This document shows positions 36,582 to 47,900 of a DNA stretch of 64,000 nucleotides, in pieces; position 1 is the first letter of the stretch, and each line of letters starts with the position of its first letter. The notes beneath the pieces are model-generated. The model made no database searches. It was not told the DNA's origin and was given only the letters and a program-made list of their open reading frames with translations. Where the stretch lies: NCBI GenBank assembly GCA_947561715.1, contig OX387198.1, positions 11,780,001 to 11,844,000 on the forward strand. Reading direction: 5' to 3'. The translations under genes were made by a program, and so were the position numbers. This DNA comes from Ascidia mentula. Lineage: Eukaryota > Chordata > Ascidiacea > Phlebobranchia > Ascidiidae.

Positions 36582-39500
36582 AATATGATAAACTCGCGCT
36601 AAATTAAAGTAATGAAGTCAATGATGCGATAAAGAAAGTGAACTTTATTTCATGCGTTTATACTTGTGGCAAGAGTAAATCAACTCTGAAACATACATTT
36701 CCATTGTAAATAAAAACACAAAGAAAGAAATCAGCGTGGCACTTTTGTGTTTGGTGCAGGATAACAGGTTTTTGGTCACTGACGTCTGAAGAAACCCAAA
36801 AAAGGACACGAAACGACCGAACACATACTTAAAATTTTTTGGAAACAATCATATTTCTCTAAAAATCATCATCAGTTAAAGTTTAACAAAAAGAAATAGC
36901 AGCCATTGGCAAATAACTGTTTTCTACAACAAAATTACAGATCTTTACAGATGCCTTTAAAAGGTTGTAAGACAGCGAGACAAAGGGATTTTGGCAAAGA
37001 AACGCAGTGTGCTGCTGGTGTGCCAAAAGACATTTAACATGTTATTATCGGAGCACAACGAGAACAAGCTTCATAATCAAGCAATGTTAAAATAAAAAAT
37101 ATAAGTATTGCTTATTGTCACGTCGCAGCGATCGTGTGACACAAGGTGGCGGTAGTCAGCGGACCCTAACTAGTGGCGCAAGAATTCAGCAGATACAGGA
37201 AGAACAGCGACAGACATGTACGAATGATGAACATCGTTTGTCAACGCGCTTGAACTTAGTGCAAAAAAAATTTTCTGCAAAAACCCGATCAACCGTTGCC
37301 ACCAAGTGTGAAATTGCCGTGTGGCACAAACAAAGAACGGCCGCGCATGACTCATATCCTGTTGTTTGCTTCTGTTGCCTTTCTAAGTTAATTATACAAT
37401 GGTCCTGGTTGAAATTGTCCCTAGGATAGGAGGGTTTAATACAGTGTTAAGTATTTTTAAGACCAGAGTACTGTTTGAGGTAAATTCCACAAAATTGGAA
37501 CTGTTCTGAAAGTTGAATAATTGACCTCCAAAACCAAATCATTCCGTTTGACTTAAACCAAATAAAAGCAAGATATTTCGTAATCGATTTCATTTACAAA
37601 CACAACAAAATTAAATTTGGAGTCATGTCATCGCTAACCAAAGAAACACAGGCAACCCAGGGAATGCAGTCACAAAGAACAACAAATTCTGGTCACCACA
37701 GCCAGTCCACCCAAAAAGTACCAAAAAAATATATAATATGATGACAAATCGATCCCAAATGCTCACCACTTGTTGTATGGATGTCTAAGTAATGCTGTTA
37801 CAGTTTTGTAGTTGTTAGACTCAAAAGCGACTGTTTCGCTTACCAAGTTTCGTCGGGGCAATTGTTCCTTTGCGTCACGGAAAACCATGCGCGACCTACA
37901 TCCGCGATGAGAGTCTGCTTTTCAAACGAACGGAAACCGATACGTGGAACTATGTTCACAGTGAATGGCTGGTAGTTTGAAAGTTGGTAAGCATTGTAAT
38001 TTCGTGAGACCGAAGTGGGTTGGAGGCCGTCCCATGACTATAGCGACATGCCTGATACTTCAAAACAAGACTCCTTGCGCTCGTCTGGATACTCATGACC
38101 AACAGCATAGCCGATCTGCTATAAACTGCCTCCCAAAGTATATTTCGTGTCTGAAATATTTGTTCTAGTTCAGAAAAACTCTTTAATTTCTGTTTAATTT
38201 CTACACACAGCGGCAACGAACGTGTGACAAAATTCCAAGATATTAGATTAAGAATATGCATATTTGCCACATATCATATGTTACAGGCCCCAAACAAGAC
38301 AATGGTAAACAACAAAACAGTAGGGAAACGTGTGAGTGGTATGCAACAAAACAAGCAAGGCTATTTAGCGGTACAGGTATAGTTACATGGTTGTTTGCAG
38401 CAAAAAGACGGTGTCACAAAAGCAGAGCTTCGCAGCAACTATCGACCAGACATAAACAATGGCCGTTTCCCGCTGATTGAAAATACAGCCCAGCGCCAAA
38501 CGAAACAATCCACTTTCTCAGCAACTGAACTTCAGGAAATATCAAAGAACGTCATCGTGTCCTGTTATTCACCAAAGGACTGGGGATTTTCGATGCGAAA
38601 ACACAAACAAAGGAGACCTTTCTTTGGCCTTGAGATAAAAGACGAGCCTTGATATATTTACAGGCGCAAAGTTTAACTTGGAAAGTCTAAGTGGCATTTG
38701 GTAATAAACCGACACGATCATATACCTATCCGCATTTGATCAATTGCAATAAAGAGGAGAATGCCTAACAAGTTGGAACATTTACCAAAAGCAAACGAGG
38801 GTTCCACGGTTCCAAAACATAAACCACAAGGGATGAGGATGGTAAATGTCGTGCCAATAGTACCAGCTAAAATTAATCCAATTCCTTCGCCATTCTCCGA
38901 GTGTAAGCGTGATCTGATCAAACTCATTCTCCCAGTCTTCTTGACTTTTGCGGAAGTAGTGGCGGGGTCAGTGCACGTCCCAGGGAATGTCCACTCAGTG
39001 GTCACACCACGATATTGCTGGGCCTGCGAGCAGCAAGCAATGCGCTAATTTGTCGCAGAAAAGTGATGACCGCGGAAATGCGGTTAGCATTTAGAGTGAC
39101 GCATACGGGTCCCCACCACAGCGCTTGACGGCACGAAGCCACGATTTACGCAGGTCGCAACACACGCATGTAGATTTGCTGACACAAAAATGACGTCGTC
39201 AAATGGTAACGTAACTTGGAGTTTGCAATCATTTTACACTTTTAACTTTTCGTTTGATGCCGTGTTTCGACACATAAGTCAACTCCAGGTCAGCCTCGAC
39301 GTCAAAATCCACTCGTTACTGATGCTGCCAGGCATATTTATTAATTCAAAAGGCTTTTCTGGCAATATTTTGTATTTCTCTTCACGTTTTGATTGTTATA
39401 AAACAACCTTTATCAGGACTACATGCAGAAATGGGTGATAAAACGCCAAAAGCGCATTAACTAGGTTAAAAATGCAAAAGAAATGTCAAAATCAACCAAA

Positions 39501-39945
39501 CAATACCACGCATTTAGTTTGTGTTGAGTGATTGATACCGGTTAAGTGACACTGATTTATTCTTTCAACGGCTTGGATCAAGCATGTTTCGAGCAAACGA
39601 AACTCTTTGAAAGAAGGTGCGTGGAGGAAAACTTCCGTGTGAAACTATATTGGAAATGCAAGTAAGGATTGCGATAAGACATTCGGGAGATCAGCAATGA
39701 CCGAAGCGCAGGTACTTTTTGATATCGGATAAAACCTTCAGCCTGAAAGTAATACGTTTGAAAGTATCGCCTTCATGTCCCTGTTGGGGTGACTTCTGAA
39801 TAGAACAACATAACAGCTCGTTTAACAACCACCGAGGAATGAAACCTTACGAACCAAGCAGCAATCTTTTGTAGGCACTGGTTTCATTCTGCGGTATCAG
39901 TGTAAGGTTTCACAGGTTCTTGGTTAATTTAAGGCGATATTAAGC
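36582..39945. other. Intergenic region between receptors 5 and 6
   Basis: About 3.4 kb. A poly(A) signal candidate lies at 36709-36714. Reading frames near 37115-37429, 38256-38650 and 38761-39048 are polar and low in motifs; none could be tied to a gene. A stretch near 39330 (CCAGGCATATTTATTAATTC) resembles the left flank of the inverted repeat at 32521, suggesting a degraded relative. Confidence 0.45.
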
Positions 39946-42900
39946 ATGGCGGCAATCGAATCTGGTGATTATTTTGACGATTATGATGGTAAGTCCCATT
40001 AAATACGTATGGCATTAATATAGAAGAAATAAAAATTGCTTTGAAATCTTTATATAACGAGCCAGGTTAAGTTCAGATTTAAAAATATATTTGGTGCTTA
40101 TGCGACTATATTTTACAAAACTACCTCGTTACGTAACATGGCCTTGGGGTTTCGTAAAGACCCAATGAATTTGTGATTGCGTTGCAGTGTTTGATCAAGT
40201 GTGTCGACTAGGATATATACAAGGCTTAAAGTTATTGCAAACTTGTTGCAGGCATTAATGATGAGGATCAGACAAATTGGGCTAAAGTTGCCTTTTCAAT
40301 TATCATTTTTGTAATCGGGTTGCTGGGAAACATGGTCGTTATATTTATAATACTGGCTTTGAGGGAGCACAAGAAATCAGTGACACATTGGTGAGATATA
40401 ATATAAAGTTGCGTCATATTTGAAGATTCTCTTCACAATCCAACTGTGTTTTATATGTGTAAATAATGAGTTGTGCAAATTCGTGCAGTTTAAATCACAT
40501 TTTCTCACGAATAAGCGTACATTCCTTCATTGAAATGTTTTAGCCTACCACAGCAAATATGTTTTATCGCGGTTAATTTTTATTTTGTTCATCAAAACAA
40601 TCAACACGACATTTTTCAGGTACGTGCTTCAATTGGCAATAGCAGACTCCTTGTTCCTGCTCACTCTGCCGTTTGCGGTGAGCCAAGATGTTAACCACAA
40701 ATGGATCTATAAGGAGTGGATGTGCAAGGCAAAGGAGACTATACTCTTTCTCAACTGCTACGCGTCCATTATGTTTCTATCGGTAACTTTGCGGTGTTGG
40801 GTAATGCAAATACACTCCAGTTTTTAAGTTAAATTTTTTGCTATAGTTATTATAAAACAAAGGTAATCGGAATTTATGGTTGTTCGTTTAATTTCGTACA
40901 TCACTATTTTGATCAGATAAATTTACAAAGAAAACATTCCAGTCGCCACCCCTCTTCCTAAACTTTATGATCGAAAATGTGCGTTGTGATTTGAAACAGA
41001 TTATGAGCGTGGATCGCTACATTGCAGTGTGTCATACATTTTCTGACACCCTGCAAAGACTGCGAAGGCCATTGGCAGTAGGTATTATCACTGTGATAAC
41101 ATGGACCTTGTGCTTATGCGTCTGCACACCGATCATAATGTACAGCGCCACTGTAGGTATTTATCCCGACTGCCATTGCAGGTAAGTTCCGCATTCAAGG
41201 TTGGTATACAAACGAAACATAAATTAACTAAAAATTGAAGTGTATCAGTGGTCTACCATCAGGGTATTTAAAACTTTCATTATTTTGTTTAATATAAGCT
41301 GACCGTCTTCGAACACACACTACCAGCCAAACTGTATTATATTTTGGCAAAACCCATGCATTCGCGATTGTGATAAAAGAACAGCGTTTCATGTTATTTC
41401 GCCTAAACATGGTTTACGTTCTAGCTATGTGTTTCCTGACAACTATGAGAATAAAAGTGAAACCGGAAAGTGTCATGGTCTGCCAGACGAATTGTGTCTT
41501 AACGTGGAAAATTCGCAGAAGACCGGAACGCAACATTGCATGTAAGAATAGCTAAGTTATACACCTTCACGCAATAAAAAATATATCGGTGGTTGGTATT
41601 TGTAGAACGATTTCGATCTCCGATTGGCTTGACCAAGACACAGAATATGAAAGTGGATTTGAAGGTGATTATAGCGTGCGTGCTTGCATTCGCAAATGTG
41701 ATACGTCATACGACGGAACGGAAAAATATTTTGTGGCATGGAAATAGGCGCGGATTCAACGACCGACTTCACAACTAAAATAGTCGCGAGTACAGCTTTT
41801 GATGAAGTGATTGTGAATGATGAGGAAAGTACACCATCGATATGCACCTACGCAGAGGAATCTTCAGGGTTTCGTTCGCTGATGCTGTTTAACTTCCTTG
41901 TTATGTACATCGTGCCCATCTGCGTAAGTCCGCATACAGTTAAGTTATGGAAGTAACAAGATATTGGCTCGAAAATTTTGTGTTGAGATTCCAGGTTATT
42001 CCAAGGTTTCACAAAGAACATTAAAACCTATAACATGGTATGATAGACATGATAATATTGGTAACGGTAAAGTATTTCCATATTGTGCAGATCATGGTCG
42101 TCTTCTACGGACTCATTGTTCGTCGGTTGGCGGCCAGTGACAGAGTTCGCAAAAGCAGTGTCTCTAGTGCAACCAAAGGCAAGTATAGTAACAGCAGCTC
42201 CTCGTCTGGAAATGCCCGGCGACGGGTAACGATTATGTGTGCTGCACTGGTCGCCAGTTTCGTACTTACTTGGTTGCCTTTCCATGTCAACCATATTGCA
42301 AAGCTTGTTGGAATCAACGTCCCCCTTAGCAAGGTATATTAAGAGTCAAGTATTCCCACATACAAACGATCCACCAACATAAGTTTAAATAGGTTTGTTA
42401 CAAGAGAGTAATTTTAAACCTCTACGCTAATTCGAGATACAAAGGAAAATGTGCAAGTGGGGGAGTTAGTTTGTTCCTGAAAACTTGTTTTCATTCCAAC
42501 AAAAACAAGTTTCACTTTGATACGTGTTGTAGGTTCACATTTGCGAAAACCTTGCAATTGCTGGATCTCTGATGGTTTATTTCAACTCCGCTCTGAACCC
42601 TTATCTGTACACGTTTCTCGGCAGCAACTTCAACCAACGCTGGAGGTAGTTGTTAAATACACGATATACTAAACTGTTTTCTTTGCTTTTTGAAAACACT
42701 TCTTTAACATAAATAAAATAAAAAGATTACAATATACTTTTAAGAACCTAAATAATGCTGCTATATCGTGGAATAAAGGATAGTCAAATTCCGCGCAGAA
42801 ATGCCACAAAGTCGTTCAGGAGAAGAACCAGCTCGTATTCGGACGGCATTACAGCACGATACAACAAACAGGCGATACAACAAAGAAAAAACACAGCAAC

Positions 42901-43211
42901 CAGCGTCGTCACTTTGTCTGCTGCAAAAGAGCAAAGGTAAATTAATCAAAAGCAAAGTTCAACTGCACTTAATCCTAATTTAGTCCTTCAGGCCATGTTA
43001 TAATGACAGAAAGGCCATCACAAACTTGTCATGCATAATCACAAAAAAACGATATACTTTTATGTCAAAAATGGTCAGGTTGAGATCGATGTCAGAAGGA
43101 AAGCCGTCCTTCTGCACTACACAATTTCCATCCATGTCACAGACCTTGAGTCCAATAAATAACGTTGCCACCGATGAAATCGAGGCCACAACGCTGCTTA
43201 CAACTAAGTGA
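39946..43211 (+). CDS. Receptor 6: class A peptide-type GPCR
   Basis: Exons: 39946-39988, 40252-40390, 40620-40782, 41000-41181, 41425-41541, 41606-41664, 41748-41923, 42091-42333, 42533-42645, 42799-42936, 42992-43211 (TGA). Phases agree; 530 codons. The N-terminus SGDYFDDYDG is strongly acidic with two Tyr. Motifs: GLLGNMVVIFII (TM1), LQLAIADSLFLLTLPF (TM2), SVDRYIAVCHTF (TM3), VFYGLIVRRL (TM5), RRRVTIMC and TWLPFHVNH (TM6), NSALNPYLYTFLGSNF (TM7). ECL2 is about 107 residues with Cys-rich segments. The last exon (SEGKPSF...SPINNVATDEIEA) aligns with the last exon of receptors 7 and 8, confirming the tail. The short intron 41665-41747 uses donor GTGATT. The TM2-TM3 exon and the TM7 exon with its upstream intron are nearly identical to receptor 5. 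Confidence 0.88.
42338..42646 (+). repeat. Near-identical tract shared with receptor 5 (35632-35941)
   Basis: The intron before TM7 and the TM7 exon match receptor 5 with only scattered differences over about 310 bases, starting AAGAGTCAAGTATTCCCACA and ending just past the splice donor. Other introns of the two genes do not align by eye. This points to gene conversion or a very local duplication. Confidence 0.7.
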
Positions 43212-44978
43212 CGCTTCACTTTCCCGTGTATATAAATGTTATTGGTTGATTTGTGTCCGCTTGTGTGGTCTTCCTATCCTGTGCCTGTGATTTTGTTTGT
43301 AAATAAAAGATATCCCTTATCAGGAAATATGATATCAAGTATGTCGTATCAATATATGATCAATGGAGCTGGTAACATGTTTTAAGTATATATAAGTTGC
43401 AGATTTTCCCGGCATCTGATAAGGTTTTCACACCCATATCCAGGATCATAAAAAAGAATGTGTACATTAGCAGATAGGGTTCCTTCCTACCTATCCACGA
43501 GTAGTGCCGATTAGGACGAACGTGTTGGTCGTCCCAATTACCCGCCCTTAATACTCATCCGATACCTTATAAAGGCAACGCCGTTTGTGCATGCATTAAA
43601 TGGTATAATCCCTCCCTTCTTTTGTGCCATACCTTTAATATCCTATGACTCATGCAAGCAACACACACGAGCAATAAAACCTCTTGTGCATCATAGGTTT
43701 TAATACGCGAGGCTTTTGCATCTTGGTGGGGCTTTGCAGCATCACACTGTAACCAAACGAGGGAAAGCAGATGCGTTGTGCGCGCATGCGCTAAACAGCC
43801 GTCCCCGGATGTCGCGTCGTAATATATACGAGCCGCTTAACGTTACATACACATATAGTATACGGTAGCTTGGATTGCAATAAAGTGGTGTGAGAGTGTT
43901 GGCTGCGAAAAGTTAGGATAGATACAGAATACTTCTCTGGGCGTTGTTTCGGTAATAAACTTACAACAGTAAGAATGATTGTGAGACAAATGGCAGCAAT
44001 ATACGTGGATTAAAATGGTATAAATTGCATTGATTTCATTTTTACTTTTAATATTATTGGAGAGGGAAGAGTAAATTTTAATAAACTCATGCGAAGAAAT
44101 ATTTCGTCGCCAAGTTCACTAAAAAGAGCGGTTTCAAGAACGTTCGCAAAGTGTTAAAAATAAGCAAGGTTTTTTAGGGGAAACAGAGGGCGGCAAGTTT
44201 TTCGCAAAACCAATTCCATTTCGTCGAAAAGGCGCTAAGGTCGTACTTGGCAGCTAGAAGGGGTTTGCAAGTCACCACACGGAAACGCCCAATGTTCTCC
44301 CAGAAAGAGAGGCATATAACCATATAAGCAAAGTCGAGAGGTGAGTAAGCCTCCCTGCGTGCTGTGCGAGTCCTGATGGTCTTACGAAGAAGAGTGGGTT
44401 TAAGACAATGAGGAAATGCCAAAATTTAAGAGTCACCATGTGACAGGGACAGAAGCCGGACGCGTGGATGTGCATTTAAATGTTGGGCTGTCTATGCTTT
44501 TCGGAGTTTATTTCGCCCCTGTAATGCAAGGTATGGGCAAGACAGCAGAGAGGGTTTTTATCTTTTACAAGTTTCTTGCAGTGCAAATTTATTTTTCGCG
44601 CACTTCGTTAAAAATGATTGCTTTGAATAAATTTGTTCGCACAAAGTAAGCCGATGTAATGCCAATAAACAGCCCACTGTGACGAATGTGACTGAAAACC
44701 GGCGTTAAATAACGTGAGAATACTGCGTTGTTGTCCGCAAATGCCACAGCAGCGGCTTTGATGGCCTTTAATTTCCGTATTCCAACACAACCTCCCGCGG
44801 CGATTGACGAACGCTTTTGCATTTTACCCTTGCGCCATTGTGCATGAGCTTGAACGCCGTTCGGTCGACTCGATACGCCGATATGCATTTTTTCTGATTT
44901 AATTATGTATTTGTTTTCATCAGTATAGCGTTCTGAAGTTTTGGGTTATTTTTAACGTAACTTGAAGAAGATTGCGAC
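43212..44978. other. Intergenic region between receptors 6 and 7
   Basis: About 1.8 kb. The receptor 6 poly(A) signal (AATAAA) is at 43302. From 44405 the sequence belongs to the tandem segment repeated at 52043 and 59103, and serves as the 5' flank of receptor 7. A segment around 43430-43770 has a TATAAA-like and an AATAAA site, but no supported identity. Confidence 0.4.
43302..43307 (+). promoter_or_regulatory. Polyadenylation signal, receptor 6
   Basis: AATAAA about 90 nt downstream of the receptor 6 stop codon. Confidence 0.5.
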
Positions 44979-47900
44979 ATGGCGTACGAACCGGCCCTGG
45001 CCGGTTTTCTTGTTGATCAAGACCAGCTTGACAGCGAAGTCAACTTCATTGTAGCAGGTGAGCGAACACCAGACGAAAGAGTGTTTGTGTAGTTTGTTAC
45101 AGTAATTTATGTCTCCCATAAGAATTGATTTAATACTTAGTGCAACCCCATACGATGCAGAAAATCTTGAGTAAAGACAAAATCGCAGTTTTTTGGAGTG
45201 TGTATTTTTTATATTAACAGCATCCATGGGCACGACCGCCGAGTCTTCAACCACTGAAATAAACTGGCCCAAGGTGATCTTTTCCATTATAATCTGCATC
45301 ATCGGTTTGGTGGGAAACACGGTGGTAATTTTCGTCATCGTTGTTTTGCGGGAGTACAAGAAATCAGTCACGCATTGGTGAGTGTATACTGCCTCCTGCG
45401 TGTGCATGTTGATGGACGATCGTGTGACAAGTTACGGTGTTCCAAGCGACACATTACTCAACATGCTAACACGAAAAAATGAAAATTTTGGTTCCAGCAT
45501 ATACTAAAAATTTGGCCTTGAAACAATATGAGGCATTTGTTGCGATTCCGAAAATCGACATATTACACCACAAAGTTTTGGATTAAGTCAGTAAAACCAA
45601 AGAGTTATTTTGTATTGCGCAAAATCCGTCAGAAACTGTGTTGACCACAAGCACCATGCGGTCAAATCATTGCTTAAAACCTGCGGGTTTGGTCGGCTTA
45701 ACCGAACAGGTAAATGCTTTCGGAAAACTTAAGCACATAAACAATAAAGGGTAAAGATTGTAAGGATGATGGGTTGTTTCTTAAATGCTACGCGAAACAC
45801 CAAACAATTCAAGCAAAGTCGAGCCAATAATATGAATTCTGTGAGCTGCCAATCGAACGACCAAGCAAAAAATCCACTTTGTGGTAACTGTATAATCACC
45901 GTCATCCGTTGGGCGCCAAACTAGGTGAATCTATACCGACAAAACAAGGTTAAAACACTCAAGCAGAAGCTAAACCAATAGTGCCGCCAGACCCCGTGTC
46001 ACAATAAATCATTTGCCGGATATTGCGTTCTACGAATCATAAAATTTACACAAGTGAAAACGTGACAACGAACAAAACCACAGAAATTGAGCTTTTGCTA
46101 AAAACCCTGTTACATGAACATCGTTTTAAGAATCTGTGATATGCGATGACGTTAGCAAAAACGACACTTGGACGATATATCCGTAAACAAACGTTATATA
46201 GTTAGGATTAAAACCTAAAACCTAACCATCTTTCCCAGGTACGTGCTCCAACTAGCAATCGCCGACTCACTGTTTCTTCTCACACTGCCCTTCAAAACAA
46301 GCGAAGACTTGAATAAGAGATGGATCTATGATGAATGGATGTGCAAGGCCAAGGAAACGGTTCTCTTTCTCAACTACTACGCGTCCATTATGTTTCTAAT
46401 GGTGGGTTTTAATTGTTTGATGTTGGTGTTTAAATAGTAATGAAAAAGTAATCATTAAACAGTAATGACACAATACAAAAAATATGCCATACTATCGATC
46501 AACTCTATTTGGAAATCTCTTTTAAAAGGATTTCCTTGGAAGCACTGGGGTTATAGATTTAATGAAACACACGCGTACAAGTTAGTTGTGTGAACATTGT
46601 TGCTGCAATGTTACTGTTCTGCAGCCGCATATTAACACCAACCACTCAGGATGCTGTATTGACGGTGTAGCGATTGCTTTTACACTTCCTTACTTGTCAC
46701 AGATAATGAGCATTGACCGATACATCGCTGTGTGCCACACGTTCTCCGACACGTTGCAAGCACTTCGCAAACCAATTTCAGCAGTCATCATAACTGCTGT
46801 CACTTGGGTCGTTTGTCTTTGCATGTGCATACCGGTCATGTTGTATAGCGCCACAGTGGGAACACACCCGTACTGCAGCTGCAGGTAAATGACACTCCGT
46901 ATGATTTTGTAGAATTTCATGTGATCCGAGATAACAATCAGGAAAAAAAAAAGAAAATACAGACGACTGTTATTCTAATAACATATTTGGCAATTTTGAC
47001 ACTATTACTCTATTTTGGTCGTTCCCAATGGCAGTCGTTACAACAAGCTACATTAACGTCTATTTTAAGAACCCTTTTGCTTTCACAGCTATGTTTTTCC
47101 TTCGGAAGATGACGCACCCAAAAACGCCACAGAAACCTGCATAATGCAAGGATTTGAACACGACTTGGCAAACTGTACTAAACTACTGGAGCCAACAGAT
47201 GGCGGAACTAAGTACTGCAAGTGAGTGGCGGGAGGACATCATTCACATATCTATAAACAAAGACATTTGTTCATTACTTTACATAATTTTCATGCAAACG
47301 AATTAAATCTGTAACATTTATCCCACAGGGTGGCGCCGGATTTTGTAAATGAACTGATTAAGAGTTACATTGGGTAAGTACAATTAAAGCTTACATTGTC
47401 TGTTTGTTTGTAATGTGTGCTATGACAACCGCATGTACACTTTATTACAGAAACTTCGACGAATTTCTCAAAAACTTGAATAACTATATCCCACCAACCA
47501 CCGGGAATGGAACAGCGAACGTCAACGTAACAGCAAACGTCAACGGGACATCGAACGTGAATGGAACAGGTAAACAGTTGCAAACAACCTTTTTAGGTTT
47601 ATTTTAAGCACTTCTTCTTAGGTTTTGTTACATGTGATTATGACTTTTAGTGCGGTGATCCAGCTCAGTGAAGTTACGATATATTCCATAATACCTAACT
47701 TCGCAAATGGTTTAGGGTTTCCCATTGTGGAAGCAAGTGGCGAAATTCCGAATATCACGAATGTAGTCGATACAACTGCAACCATTACTTCTGCCCCTGT
47801 GACTGATTTACTGACGACGGCGGCCCAATACATGATGCCACGTGCCGAAGGAATTCCCTCGAAATGTACATACGTACATGCACCAGTTGGATGGAAATGG

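Noticed and set aside
37115-39048. Polar Gln/Arg/Lys-rich reading frames between receptors 5 and 6 that could be extra C-tail exons
   Set aside because: Receptor 5 already has a complete in-frame tail ending at 36581, and the frames share no sequence with any known tail exon of the family.
43430-43770. Possible solo LTR: TATAAA-like site, AATAAA and a terminal-like GCAGCATC stretch
   Set aside because: No second copy in the window, no defined ends or target duplication; cannot be separated from ordinary intergenic sequence.
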